40,817 nucleotides of DNA. It comes from Nocardioides sp. Its GTDB lineage: Bacteria; Actinomycetota; Actinomycetes; Propionibacteriales; Nocardioidaceae. The stretch lies in NCBI RefSeq assembly GCF_030149505.1, contig NZ_JASBRN010000031.1:1-40817 (forward strand), in the 5' to 3' direction. Position 1 is the first letter of the stretch, and each line of letters opens with the position of its first letter. The translations under genes and the position numbers were made by a program. A model generated the notes under the pieces. The model was not told the origin of the DNA. It did not search any database and was given only the letters and a program-made list of their open reading frames with translations. Positions 29,727 through 39,504 of the stretch are shown here, in pieces.

Positions 29727-31284
29727 AGGGCGTGGCGACCGGCACCGGCCCGTTCCGGGCCGCGGTCCGCTTGCTGGCCAGGACGAAGACCGACCACGCC
29801 GTCAGCACCGCGAACGCCACCCCGAGCCCGAGCCGCGGGGGGTCGAGGGGGAGCGCGATCCCGACGAAGCCGCCGATGACCCACGCCAGCTGCAGCGTGG
29901 TGTCCGAGCGCGCGAACGCCGAGGCCTGCACCCGGGTCGGTACGTCGCGCTGGATCGTGGCGTCGAGGCAGAACTTCGCCAGCGACTGCGTCAGCCCGGC
30001 GAAGAGGCCCAGCAGCACCAGCGGCAGCACGCCGTAGAACAGCGTCGCGACCAGCGCCAGCGTGGCGTCGGCGAGCAGTGCAAGCACCACGGTGACCGAC
30101 GGGTTGATCCGCCGCAGCAGCGAGGCCGCGGCCACGCCCAGGCCGTTGCCGGCGCCGGCCGCGCCGACGACCAGGCCGATCAGCACCTCCGCCGACAGTC
30201 CCGACGGCGGCGGGTTCTCGCGCAGCAGGAACGCCATGAACATCAGCAGGAACCCGCTCATCCACCGGGGCCCGCAGTTGGCTCGCAGCGCGAACGCCAC
30301 CGCGCTGGGGATGCGGGTGCGCGGGCGGCGCCCGGTGCGCGCGGCGGAGTCGCCGGTGAGCACCATCTCGCCCTCGCCGACGGAGGAGTCGACCTTCTCG
30401 GGCAGCCGGATGGCGAAGACGGTCGCGGCCACGAACAGCAGGAAGGCGTAGCGCAGCGACCACTCGGGCCCGGCCAGCGAGGCGAGGCCGGCCAGCGGCG
30501 CGGAGACCGACGCCCCGACGATCCCCGAGAGCGAGACCCGCCCGTTGGCCTTGACCAGCGTGAACCCGTCGGGGAGCAGTCGCGGCACCGCGGCGGCCCG
30601 GGTGACGCCGTACGCCTTGGAGGAGACCAGCACGCCCAGGGCCGCGGCGAACAGCCACGGGGAGTCACCGGTCGAGATCGCGCCGGCCAGGGCCCAGCAC
30701 AGGAAGGCGCGCAGCGCCATGGTCGACCCGATCGCCCACCGACGGCCGTGGGAGACGCGGTCCAGGAACGGCCCGATCAGCGGCGCGACGATCGCGAACG
30801 GCAGCATCGTCAGCCCGAGGAAGAGCGCCACCTGCCCGCGGGCCTCGCCCGAGGGCACCTGGAAGAACAGCGACCCGGCCAACGAGATCGCCACCGCGGC
30901 GTCGCCGGCGGTGTTGAAGAAGTGCAGGTAGATCAGCCGGTTGAGCCCGGAGTCCTCCGCACCCTGCGCACCCGCCGCGCGGCGCGCCTGAGTGCCGACG
31001 TACGCCGTCGCGCGCCCCGTCGCCCGGGCCACCGTCGCCGCGCCGCGACCCGTGGCGCGCGCGCCGGTGCCGATCCCGCGGCCGACGGCCCGGGCCTTGC
31101 CGCCCGTGCCGGCCGCGCCGGCGCCTGCCGCTCCCCCTGGTGAGGGCATCGGCCGGGTCGAGCCCGGTCCGGTCGAGCCGGACCCGTCCGCAGCCGACCC
31201 CGGACCCGCCAGGTCCGGCCCCGAGGGCGCGTGCGCCCGGGGCCGGCTGTGGTGCTCGGCGCCGGGCTGGCCCTCGGACGTCAT
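29725..31284 (-). CDS. MFS transporter with long Ala/Gly-rich N-terminal extension
   Basis: The product has 519 residues. Residues 1-110 are a low-complexity Gly/Ala/Pro/Ser extension with Arg residues (RAVGRGIGTGARATGRGAAT) and no membrane segments. The remaining 400 residues form about 12 hydrophobic segments of the MFS fold (LNRLIYLHFFNTAGDAAVAI, LIGPFLDRVSHGRRWAIGS as the loop 2-3 motif). Substrate unknown. From memory it corresponds to the conserved membrane protein Rv0876c, divergent from a DUF3027 gene as here. The ATG at 31284 lies 6 bases after CAGGAT, a leaderless arrangement, so the odd extension is likely to be really translated. Confidence 0.87.
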   Translation of the reverse strand: MTSEGQPGAEHHSRPRAHAPSGPDLAGPGSAADGSGSTGPGSTRPMPSPGGAAGAGAAGTGGKARAVGRGIGTGARATGRGAATVARATGRATAYVGTQARRAAGAQGAEDSGLNRLIYLHFFNTAGDAAVAISLAGSLFFQVPSGEARGQVALFLGLTMLPFAIVAPLIGPFLDRVSHGRRWAIGSTMALRAFLCWALAGAISTGDSPWLFAAALGVLVSSKAYGVTRAAAVPRLLPDGFTLVKANGRVSLSGIVGASVSAPLAGLASLAGPEWSLRYAFLLFVAATVFAIRLPEKVDSSVGEGEMVLTGDSAARTGRRPRTRIPSAVAFALRANCGPRWMSGFLLMFMAFLLRENPPPSGLSAEVLIGLVVGAAGAGNGLGVAAASLLRRINPSVTVVLALLADATLALVATLFYGVLPLVLLGLFAGLTQSLAKFCLDATIQRDVPTRVQASAFARSDTTLQLAWVIGGFVGIALPLDPPRLGLGVAFAVLTAWSVFVLASKRTAARNGPVPVATP

Positions 31285-31290
31285 GGCCCC

Positions 31291-31296
31291 ATCCTG
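31291..31296 (-). promoter_or_regulatory. -10 element CAGGAT of the MFS gene
   Basis: It ends 6 bases before the ATG at 31284 on the minus strand. Confidence 0.45.
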
Positions 31297-31415
31297 CCTG
31301 GTCCCTCCGACCCCGCCGGGCGAGGGACACGGCCGAGCCCACGAGCGAGCCTGCCGGACCGGGCACGACGGGCGCGCCGCGGCGGGGCGACCTGGCACGC
31401 CCGGACCGGACCGGG

Positions 31416-31421
31416 CATGAT
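31416..31421 (+). promoter_or_regulatory. Possible -10 element CATGAT of the DUF3027 gene
   Basis: It ends 8 bases before the GTG at 31430. The spacing is at the long end of that seen elsewhere. Confidence 0.35.
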
Positions 31422-31429
31422 GACCCGCC

Positions 31430-32209
31430 GTGACCACCATCGCCCGTGCCAAGCCCGACTCCGTCGCCGTCGCGGCGGTCGACGTGGCCCGTGAGGCGCT
31501 GCTGGCCGACGTCGACGAAGCGCGCGACGTCGGCGAGCACCTCGGCCACCTGGTCGAGGGCGAGCGCGTGGTCACCCACCTCTTCGCCTGCACCCGTCGC
31601 GGGTACGTCGGGTGGCAGTGGTGCGTGACCGTGGTCCGCGCCTCCCGCCAGAAGCACGTCACCGTCGCCGAGGTCGTGCTGGTCCCCGGTGAGGGCGCGA
31701 TCGTGGCGCCGGAGTGGGTGCCCTACCGCGATCGGGTCCGCCCCGGCGACATGAGCCCCGGCGACCTGCTGCCCGTCGCCGACGACGACCCGCGCTTGGT
31801 CCCCACCTACTCCTTCGGCGACGACCCGCTCGACGCCGACGACAAGGCCCAGGTGCGCCAGGTCGCCAAGGACCTCGGCCTGGGCCGCTCCCGCACCCTC
31901 TCACCGGAGGGCCGCGACCTCGCCGCCCAGCGGTGGTACGACGGCGACCAAGGCCCCTCGGCCCCAATCGCGCAGTCCGCGCCGGACCAGTGCACCAGCT
32001 GCGGCTTCCTGCTGCGCATCGCCGGCCCGCTGTCGGAGATGTTCGGTGTCTGCGCCAACGGCGACGCCAACGACGACGGCCGGATCGTCTCCTTCGACCA
32101 CGGCTGCGGGGCGCACTCCGAGGTGCGGCTGGCCAAGCGGCACGAGCCGCAGCCGCTGCCCGAGCCGGTCGTCGACGACCTCGACGCCACCCAGATCGAG
32201 AGCTTCTGA
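31430..32209 (+). CDS. DUF3027 domain protein
   Basis: The product has 259 residues and fits DUF3027: a start VDVAREALLADVDEARDVGE, then HLFACTRRGYVGWQWCVTVV, VVLVPGEGAIVAPEWVPYRD, DDDPRLVPTYSF, RWYDGDQGP and a cysteine-containing part (QCTSCGFLLRIAG, MFGVCANG) that may bind a metal. The function is unknown; the family is restricted to actinobacteria as far as I know and sits beside cspB and the MFS gene in many of them. GTG start at 31430 is consistent with a leaderless promoter. Confidence 0.87.
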   Translation: MTTIARAKPDSVAVAAVDVAREALLADVDEARDVGEHLGHLVEGERVVTHLFACTRRGYVGWQWCVTVVRASRQKHVTVAEVVLVPGEGAIVAPEWVPYRDRVRPGDMSPGDLLPVADDDPRLVPTYSFGDDPLDADDKAQVRQVAKDLGLGRSRTLSPEGRDLAAQRWYDGDQGPSAPIAQSAPDQCTSCGFLLRIAGPLSEMFGVCANGDANDDGRIVSFDHGCGAHSEVRLAKRHEPQPLPEPVVDDLDATQIESF

Positions 32210-32227
32210 GCCGGGCTCGCCCCCGCC

Positions 32228-32264
32228 GGTCGAGCAGCGAGCGCCAGCGAGCGTCGTCGAGACC
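32228..32264. repeat. Short REP-like repeat, copy 4
   Basis: It begins GGTCGAGC and ends GTCGAGACC, the ends seen in copies 1 and 3 of the dispersed family, but the interior is only AGCGAGCGCCAGCGAGCGTC. It lies between the convergent DUF3027 and methyltransferase genes. Confidence 0.45.
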
Positions 32265-32298
32265 CGGTGACCCGGTCGGCGACCCGAGCCCCGGGGGC

Positions 32299-32961
32299 TC
32301 AGTCCCGGAACGCGTGCCCGAACTCGGTGACGGCCGCCTCGGCTCCCACCGCCGACAGCACCCACACCGCGTAGTCGTCCGACGGCGGGTGCAGCTCGTA
32401 GCTCCCGAACCGCGCGTCCACCCGCAGCCCGGACGCCTCGACGTCGGCCACGAACTCCTCCGGCGCGTACTGCCGCGCGTGCTCGGGCCCGCCCTCGAGG
32501 TGGAAGCCGACCAGCACCCGCCCGCCGGGCGCGAGCCGCGAGCGCAGCAGCGACAGCACCTGCCGCTCGGTGCCCTCGGCGAGGAAGACCATCACGTTCC
32601 CGACGACCACGACGAGGTCGTACTCACCGGGCCGGTCGTCGAGCAGCTCCTCGGAGAGTCCCAGGACGTCGCTGTGCAGCAGGTCGATCCCGGCGTACGT
32701 CGCCCGCGCCTGCTCCACCAGGGCGCCGTCCGGCTCCAGGCCCACCACCCGGTGCCCACGGGCGGTGAGCGCGGCGGTGACCCGGCCCATGCCGGCGCCG
32801 ACGTCGAGCACCCGGCCACCCCGCGGCAGCAGGGTGTCGGCGAGGCGCGCCTCGCCGTCGACGTCCTGGCCGGTGGCCACCAGCTCGGCGAACTTCCGTC
32901 CGAAGCCGGCGGCCGCCTCCGGACCGGCGAGCTGCCAGCGGGTCGGCGGCGGACCGCTCAC
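32299..32961 (-). CDS. Class I SAM-dependent methyltransferase
   Basis: The product has 220 residues. Motif I is RVLDVGAGMGRVTAALTARG, followed by VVGLEPDGALVEQAR (motif II acidic residue), LLHSDVLGL and YDLVVVVGNVMVFLAEGTER, then LAPGGRVLVGFHLEGG. This is a complete Rossmann-type methyltransferase of the Methyltransf_11/25 kind; the acceptor is unknown. The GTG at 32961 overlaps the DUF2530 stop (GTGA), so it is translated by coupling with that gene. Confidence 0.88.
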   Translation of the reverse strand: MSGPPPTRWQLAGPEAAAGFGRKFAELVATGQDVDGEARLADTLLPRGGRVLDVGAGMGRVTAALTARGHRVVGLEPDGALVEQARATYAGIDLLHSDVLGLSEELLDDRPGEYDLVVVVGNVMVFLAEGTERQVLSLLRSRLAPGGRVLVGFHLEGGPEHARQYAPEEFVADVEASGLRVDARFGSYELHPPSDDYAVWVLSAVGAEAAVTEFGHAFRD

Positions 32962-33254
32962 GCCTGCTGCTCCTCGGCGCGCATCCGGTCGCGGGCGCGT
33001 CGCCGGCGACGGCAGTACTCCACGCCGAAGAGCCCGAGGGCGAAGCCGGTCAGGCACATCCACAGCCACCAGGTGCGGTCGTTGTCCTGGAGGGTGCCGT
33101 AGAAGGGGAGGAGCGCGAGGAACCCCAGCAGGAAGAGCCCCGAGCCCACCTGGACCGTGCGGACCCCGTCCACGTCCAGGGGGTCGACGTCCGCGACCAG
33201 GTAGGTGCGGTTGCCGATCTCGTGCTGGGTCGGCTGCTCGTCGCGCAGGTCCAC
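32958..33254 (-). CDS. DUF2530 small membrane protein
   Basis: The product has 98 residues and two hydrophobic segments (VGSGLFLLGFLALLPFYG and WWLWMCLTGFALGLFGVEYC) followed by a basic tail of Arg residues (RRRRRARDRM). The DVDGVRTVQVGSGLF start and the WWLW...GLEYC-like second helix are typical of DUF2530. Function unknown. The GTG at 33254 is chosen because TAGAGT lies 7 bases upstream; the ATG at 33281 would lie upstream of that hexamer. First gene of a two-gene unit with the methyltransferase. Confidence 0.8.
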   Translation of the reverse strand: MDLRDEQPTQHEIGNRTYLVADVDPLDVDGVRTVQVGSGLFLLGFLALLPFYGTLQDNDRTWWLWMCLTGFALGLFGVEYCRRRRRARDRMRAEEQQA

Positions 33255-33261
33255 GGCGGCG

Positions 33262-33267
33262 ACTCTA
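33262..33267 (-). promoter_or_regulatory. -10 element TAGAGT of the DUF2530-methyltransferase unit
   Basis: It ends 7 bases before the GTG at 33254 on the minus strand. It decides between the GTG and the upstream ATG. Confidence 0.55.
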
Positions 33268-33325
33268 CGCGCCGACCGCATCCCCCCTCGACGGGCCGCG
33301 CAGGGCTCTGGTTTGCTGTGCGCCC

Positions 33326-34783
33326 GTGAGCAACGGGACCGCCGTGACCGGCACCAACGCCCTGGACCGCTACTTCCTCATCACCGCCCGCGGCTCGACC
33401 GTGGGCCGCGAGGTGCGCGGCGGCATCGTCACCTTCCTCACGATGGCCTACATCATCGTGCTGAACCCGCTGATCCTCGGCTACGTGCCCGACTCCACCG
33501 GGGCCTATCTGGGCGGCGGCACCGGCAACGGCGAGAACCTCCCGGCCATCGCCGCCGGCACCGCCCTGGTCGCCGGGCTGCTGACCATCCTCATGGGCTC
33601 GGTCGCGAAGTTCCCGCTCGCGCTGGCCACCGGCCTGGGCCTCAACGCCTTCGTCGCCTTCTCCATCGCGACCCGCTCCACGTGGGAGGCGGCGATGGGC
33701 CTGGTCGTCCTCGAGGGGATCGTGATCCTCGTCCTGGTGCTCACCGGTTTCCGGGCGGCGGTCTTCCACGCCGTGCCCACCCAGCTCAAGGTCGCCATCT
33801 CGGTGGGCATCGGCCTGTTCATCGCCCTCATCGGCTTCGCCGACGCCGGCTTCGTCCGCCCCGGCGCGGGCACCGTCACCCAGCTCGGCGCCACCGGTCA
33901 GCTGTCCGGCTGGCCGGTCCTGGTCTTCTGCCTGGGCCTGCTGCTGCTGATCGCCCTGTGGGCCCGCGCGGTCAAGGGCGCGATCCTCCTCGCCATCGTC
34001 GTCACGACGATCGGCGCCTTCGTCCTGGAGGCGGTCCTCGACCTGGGTGCGCGCGCCGAGGACAACCCCGGCGGCTGGGCCCTGACCGTGCCGAGCTTCG
34101 ACGGGGTCGTCGACGTCCCCGACTTCGGCACGCTGTTCCAGGTCGACCTGTTCGGGGCGTTCTCCGCCGGCGCCGTGGGCGTGATCGGCGCGATCCTGCT
34201 GGTCTTCTCCCTCATGCTGGCCGACTTCTTCGACACGATGGGCACGATGACCGCCATCGGCGCCGAGGCCGGGCTCAACGACGCCGACGGCGTCCCGCCG
34301 CACACCGAGCGGATCCTGGTCGTCGACTCGGTCGCCGCGATCGCCGGCGGACTGGGTGGCGTCTCCTCCAACACCTCCTACATCGAGTCCGCCTCGGGCG
34401 TGGGCGAGGGCGCCCGCACCGGGCTGGCCTCGATCGTCACGGGCGTGCTGTTCCTGCTCTCGACGTTCTTCGCCCCGATCGTCAGCGCGATCCCCTCCGA
34501 GGCGGCGGTCCCGGCGCTGGTCCTGGTCGGCTTCCTGATGATGCAGCAGGTGACCGGCGTCGACTGGTCGGACCTGGAGATCGCGATCCCGGCGTTCCTC
34601 ACCATCGTGCTGATGCCGTTCACCTACTCCATCTCGGTCGGCATCGGCGCCGGCTTCGTCTCCTACGTGCTCATCAAGCTGGTGCTCGGCAAGACCCGCC
34701 AGGTGCACCCGCTGCTGTGGGTCGTGGCCGGGCTCTTCGTCGTCTACTTCGCCATCACGCCGATCACCGACCTGCTCACCTGA
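33326..34783 (+). CDS. NCS2-family purine permease, AzgA type
   Basis: The product has 485 residues and about 12 hydrophobic segments. Family marks are DRYFLITARGSTVGREVRGG and TFLTMAYIIVLNP at the N terminus, NAFVAFSIA, LADFFDTMGTMTAIGAEAGL and SSNTSYIESASGVGEGARTG. The last two are typical of the AzgA-like group, proton-coupled importers of adenine, guanine or hypoxanthine. GTG at 33326 fits the family start; TTTGCT (33312-33317) may be a weak -10. A hairpin terminator follows the gene. No purine-salvage gene is adjacent. Confidence 0.9.
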   Translation: MSNGTAVTGTNALDRYFLITARGSTVGREVRGGIVTFLTMAYIIVLNPLILGYVPDSTGAYLGGGTGNGENLPAIAAGTALVAGLLTILMGSVAKFPLALATGLGLNAFVAFSIATRSTWEAAMGLVVLEGIVILVLVLTGFRAAVFHAVPTQLKVAISVGIGLFIALIGFADAGFVRPGAGTVTQLGATGQLSGWPVLVFCLGLLLLIALWARAVKGAILLAIVVTTIGAFVLEAVLDLGARAEDNPGGWALTVPSFDGVVDVPDFGTLFQVDLFGAFSAGAVGVIGAILLVFSLMLADFFDTMGTMTAIGAEAGLNDADGVPPHTERILVVDSVAAIAGGLGGVSSNTSYIESASGVGEGARTGLASIVTGVLFLLSTFFAPIVSAIPSEAAVPALVLVGFLMMQQVTGVDWSDLEIAIPAFLTIVLMPFTYSISVGIGAGFVSYVLIKLVLGKTRQVHPLLWVVAGLFVVYFAITPITDLLT

Positions 34784-34811
34784 GCCCCGGCCGGCTCGCG
34801 CGGGCCGGGGC
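34784..34811 (+). terminator. Hairpin terminator after the purine permease gene
   Basis: GCCCCGGCC (34784-34792) pairs perfectly with GGCCGGGGC (34803-34811) around a 10-base loop, immediately after the stop codon. Confidence 0.65.
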
Positions 34812-34819
34812 GGGAATGG

Positions 34820-34850
34820 TTGACGCCGTCCACCGGTTGACCGGTAGACA
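34820..34850 (+). promoter_or_regulatory. Promoter TTGACG-N19-TAGACA with ACCGGT repeats
   Basis: TTGACG (34820-34825) and TAGACA (34845-34850) are 19 bases apart. Between them lies ACCGGTTGACCGGT (34833-34846), in which the palindromic word ACCGGT occurs twice 2 bases apart, overlapping the -10. A repressor there would block transcription of the MFS exporter gene. Confidence 0.5.
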
Positions 34851-34880
34851 CCCCAGCCACCCCCGCCCGCAGGAGACGAC

Positions 34881-36170
34881 CTGAGCCCCACGTTCCGCGC
34901 CCTGTCCCAGCCGAACTACCGGACCTACGCCGCCGGCGCGCTGGTGTCGAACGTGGGTACCTGGATGCAGCGGGTGGCGCAGGACTGGCTGGTGCTCGTC
35001 CTCACCGGGTCCGGTGCGGCGCTCGGGATCGTGACCGGGCTGCAGTTCCTCCCGTTCCTGCTGCTCTCGCCGCTCGCCGGGGTCATCGCCGACCGCGTCC
35101 CCAAGCGCTGGCTGCTGCAGGTCACCAACATCGGGATGGCGGTGCCGGCGCTCGTGCTGGGCGTCCTGGCCGTGACCGGGACCGTCGAGATCTGGCACGT
35201 CTACGCCCTGGCCCTGGTCCTGGGCGTCGCCTCGGCCTTCGACGCCCCGGCGCGGCAGTCCTTCGTCTCCGAGCTGGTCGGCCCCGACGACCTGACCAAC
35301 GCCGTGGGTCTCAACTCCGCGAGCTTCAACTCCGCCCGCATCATCGGTCCGGCGCTCGCCGGCCTGCTGATCGCCGCCTTCGGCGGGGGAGTGGCGGGCA
35401 CCGGCTGGGTCATCGTGCTCAACGGGTTCAGCTACGTCGCCCCCGTCCTGACCCTGCGTGCCCTGGACGGCGCCGCCCTGCGCACACCCGACCGGGTGCC
35501 CCGGCGGCCCGGCCAGGTCCGCGAGGGGGTCGCCTACGTGCGCGGCCGACCGGACCTGCTGCTCATCCTCGGGATCGTCTTCTTCGCCGGCACCTTCGGG
35601 CTGAACTTCCAGATGACCTCGGCGCTGATGGCCACCGACGTCTTCGACAAGGGCCCCACCGAGTACGGCCTGCTCGGCACCTTCCTGGCCGTCGGCTCGC
35701 TGACCGGCTCGCTCGTCGCCGCCCGGCGCGAGCGGGTGCGGCACCGACTGGTGGTGGGCGCCGCCGTCGCCTTCGGGGTGCTGGAGGTCGTGGCCGGCCT
35801 CGCGCCGTCGTACCTCACCTTCGCCCTGCTCTGCCCGCTGCTGGGCCTGGCCGCGCTGACCATGATCACCAGCGCCAACGCGCACCTGCAGCTGCAGACC
35901 ACCCCGGCGATGCGGGGACGGGTGATGGCGCTCTACATGATGATCTTCATCGGCGGTACGCCGCTGGGCGCGCCCTTCATCGGGTGGGTCGGCGAGACCT
36001 ACGGAGCCCGCTGGACCCTCCTGGTCGGAGGGGCCGCGACCGTGCTCGGGACCCTCCTCTGCGCAGCCCTCTTCCTCGGCCCTCGTCGGGTTTTGACCGC
36101 CCTGCAGGTGCCCGGTAGCCTCATTCCTCGTGTCTGGGACGACCAGGCCGTTGCGCGTGCGCGGAAGTAG
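34881..36170 (+). CDS. MFS exporter (EntS-like), probable CTG start
   Basis: The product has 429 residues with about 12 hydrophobic segments. The N terminus FRALSQPNYRTYAAGALVSN, the GTWMQRVAQDWLVL motif and ADRVPKRWLLQVTN are typical of the MFS_3/EntS-like group of small-molecule exporters; substrate unknown. No ATG, GTG or TTG occurs in frame between the stop at 34845 and a GTG at 34944, which would delete the conserved first helix. CTG at 34881 is 5 bases after AGGAG (34871-34875), so it is the likely start. The 3' end of the gene contains the str-operon promoter. An ACCGGT-repeat operator-like site overlaps its own promoter. Confidence 0.85.
   Translation: MSPTFRALSQPNYRTYAAGALVSNVGTWMQRVAQDWLVLVLTGSGAALGIVTGLQFLPFLLLSPLAGVIADRVPKRWLLQVTNIGMAVPALVLGVLAVTGTVEIWHVYALALVLGVASAFDAPARQSFVSELVGPDDLTNAVGLNSASFNSARIIGPALAGLLIAAFGGGVAGTGWVIVLNGFSYVAPVLTLRALDGAALRTPDRVPRRPGQVREGVAYVRGRPDLLLILGIVFFAGTFGLNFQMTSALMATDVFDKGPTEYGLLGTFLAVGSLTGSLVAARRERVRHRLVVGAAVAFGVLEVVAGLAPSYLTFALLCPLLGLAALTMITSANAHLQLQTTPAMRGRVMALYMMIFIGGTPLGAPFIGWVGETYGARWTLLVGGAATVLGTLLCAALFLGPRRVLTALQVPGSLIPRVWDDQAVARARK
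36093..36121 (+). promoter_or_regulatory. str operon promoter TTGACC-N17-TAGCCT
   Basis: TTGACC (36093-36098) and TAGCCT (36116-36121) are separated by exactly 17 bases, the best vegetative promoter in the window. It lies within the last 80 bases of the MFS gene. Transcription should start near 36128, giving a leader of about 260 bases before rpsL. The leader contains CCCCG-GTTG-CGGGG (36219-36232). Confidence 0.7.
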
Positions 36171-36387
36171 CTGCCGGAAACAGGCCCGGCATCGGCCGCC
36201 ACGACCAGTCCACCGCCTCCCCGGTTGCGGGGTGGCACCGTGCTGAGGGCGACACGCCCGACCTCGGGGGCGAGCAGCGCGGGTCGAGCAGCACCACCCG
36301 ACACACGCACGGTGACGAGCAGTCGCCGGCACACCCTGCGGAGCAGATCGCTGCGCAGAGAGTCATGACAAGAAAGGGAACCGCCAG

Positions 36388-36762
36388 GTGCCCACCATCA
36401 ACCAGCTGGTCCGCAAGGGCCGCCAGGACAAGGTGTCGAAGAACAAGACGCCTGCCCTGAAGGGGTCTCCGCAGCGCCGTGGCGTCTGCACCCGCGTCTA
36501 CACCACCACGCCGAAGAAGCCGAACTCCGCCCTGCGCAAGGTCGCCCGTGTGCGCCTGTCCAGCGGCGTCGAGGTCACTGCCTACATCCCCGGCGTGGGC
36601 CACAACCTCCAGGAGCACTCGATCGTGCTCGTCCGCGGCGGCCGTGTGAAGGACCTGCCCGGTGTCCGCTACAAGATCATCCGCGGCACGCTCGACACCC
36701 AGGGCGTGAAGAACCGCAAGCAGGCTCGCAGCCGCTACGGCGCCAAGAAGGAGAAGAGCTGA
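36388..36762 (+). CDS. rpsL: 30S ribosomal protein S12
   Basis: The product has 124 residues and is near-identical to other actinobacterial S12 proteins. It helps decode the A site. K43 ([10 protein letters not shown]) and K88 (GRVKDLPGV) are the wild-type residues at the classic streptomycin-resistance positions; D89 is the site that RimO methylthiolates in some bacteria. GTG start preceded by AAAGGGAA. First gene of the str operon; rpsG follows after 1 base. Confidence 0.98.
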   Translation: MPTINQLVRKGRQDKVSKNKTPALKGSPQRRGVCTRVYTTTPKKPNSALRKVARVRLSSGVEVTAYIPGVGHNLQEHSIVLVRGGRVKDLPGVRYKIIRGTLDTQGVKNRKQARSRYGAKKEKS

Positions 36763-36763
36763 C

Positions 36764-37234
36764 ATGCCGCGCAAGGGTCCCGCTCCGAAGCGCCCCCTCG
36801 ACGTCGACCCGGTCTACGGGTCGCAGCTGGTCACCCAGCTCGTCTCCAAGGTGCTGCAGGACGGCAAGAAGCAGGTCGCGCAGCGCATCGTCTACTCCGC
36901 GCTCGAGGGCTGCCGCGAGAAGACCGGCACCGACCCCGTCGTGACGCTCAAGCGCGCGATGGACAACGTCAAGCCGGCCATCGAGGTCAAGTCCCGCCGC
37001 GTCGGCGGTGCGACCTACCAGGTCCCGATCGAGGTCAAGGGCAACCGCGGCACCACGCTGGCGCTGCGCTGGCTCGTGGGCTACGCCCAGGACCGCCGCG
37101 AGAAGACCATGTCCGAGCGGCTGATGAACGAGATCCTCGACGCCTCCAACGGCCTCGGTGCCGCGGTGAAGAAGCGCGAGGACACCCACAAGATGGCCGA
37201 GTCCAACAAGGCCTTCGCCCACTACCGCTGGTGA
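36764..37234 (+). CDS. rpsG: 30S ribosomal protein S7
   Basis: The product has 156 residues, the normal length, starting [20 protein letters not shown] and ending FAHYRW. It nucleates assembly of the 30S head by binding 16S rRNA and contacts the E site. ATG start one base after the rpsL stop, so translation is coupled. In other bacteria S7 represses translation of its own operon; the short rpsL-rpsG junction here leaves little room for the E. coli-type target. Confidence 0.98.
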   Translation: MPRKGPAPKRPLDVDPVYGSQLVTQLVSKVLQDGKKQVAQRIVYSALEGCREKTGTDPVVTLKRAMDNVKPAIEVKSRRVGGATYQVPIEVKGNRGTTLALRWLVGYAQDRREKTMSERLMNEILDASNGLGAAVKKREDTHKMAESNKAFAHYRW

Positions 37235-37243
37235 CCTCGGGTC

Positions 37244-37271
37244 GGGGCGGCCACCGCTGGTGCGCCGCCCC
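37244..37271 (+). promoter_or_regulatory. Hairpin between rpsG and fusA
   Basis: GGGGCGGC-CACC (37244-37255) pairs with GGTG and GCCGCCCC (37259-37271) with one bulged C and a 3-base loop. It may be an attenuator or an mRNA processing or stability element lowering or protecting the fusA part of the transcript. The fusA ribosome-binding site follows after about 27 bases. Confidence 0.5.
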
Positions 37272-37314
37272 GGCCCTCCACCGCACACCCTCGACCTAAG
37301 GAACGCTGACCACA

Positions 37315-39435
<2,121 letters not shown>

Positions 39436-39440
39436 TCCCC

Positions 39441-39446
39441 TACCCT
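39441..39446 (+). promoter_or_regulatory. Possible internal -10 element TACCCT for tuf
   Basis: It lies 6 bases after the fusA stop and would give a leader of about 52 A/C-rich bases. No good -35 is seen. In other actinobacteria tuf can also be transcribed separately from the str operon. Confidence 0.35.
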
Positions 39447-39504
39447 CGGCACCACCAGTCCCACTCACGAGTCAAGCAACAAACAACACCAGGAGGAGCC
39501 CCCA

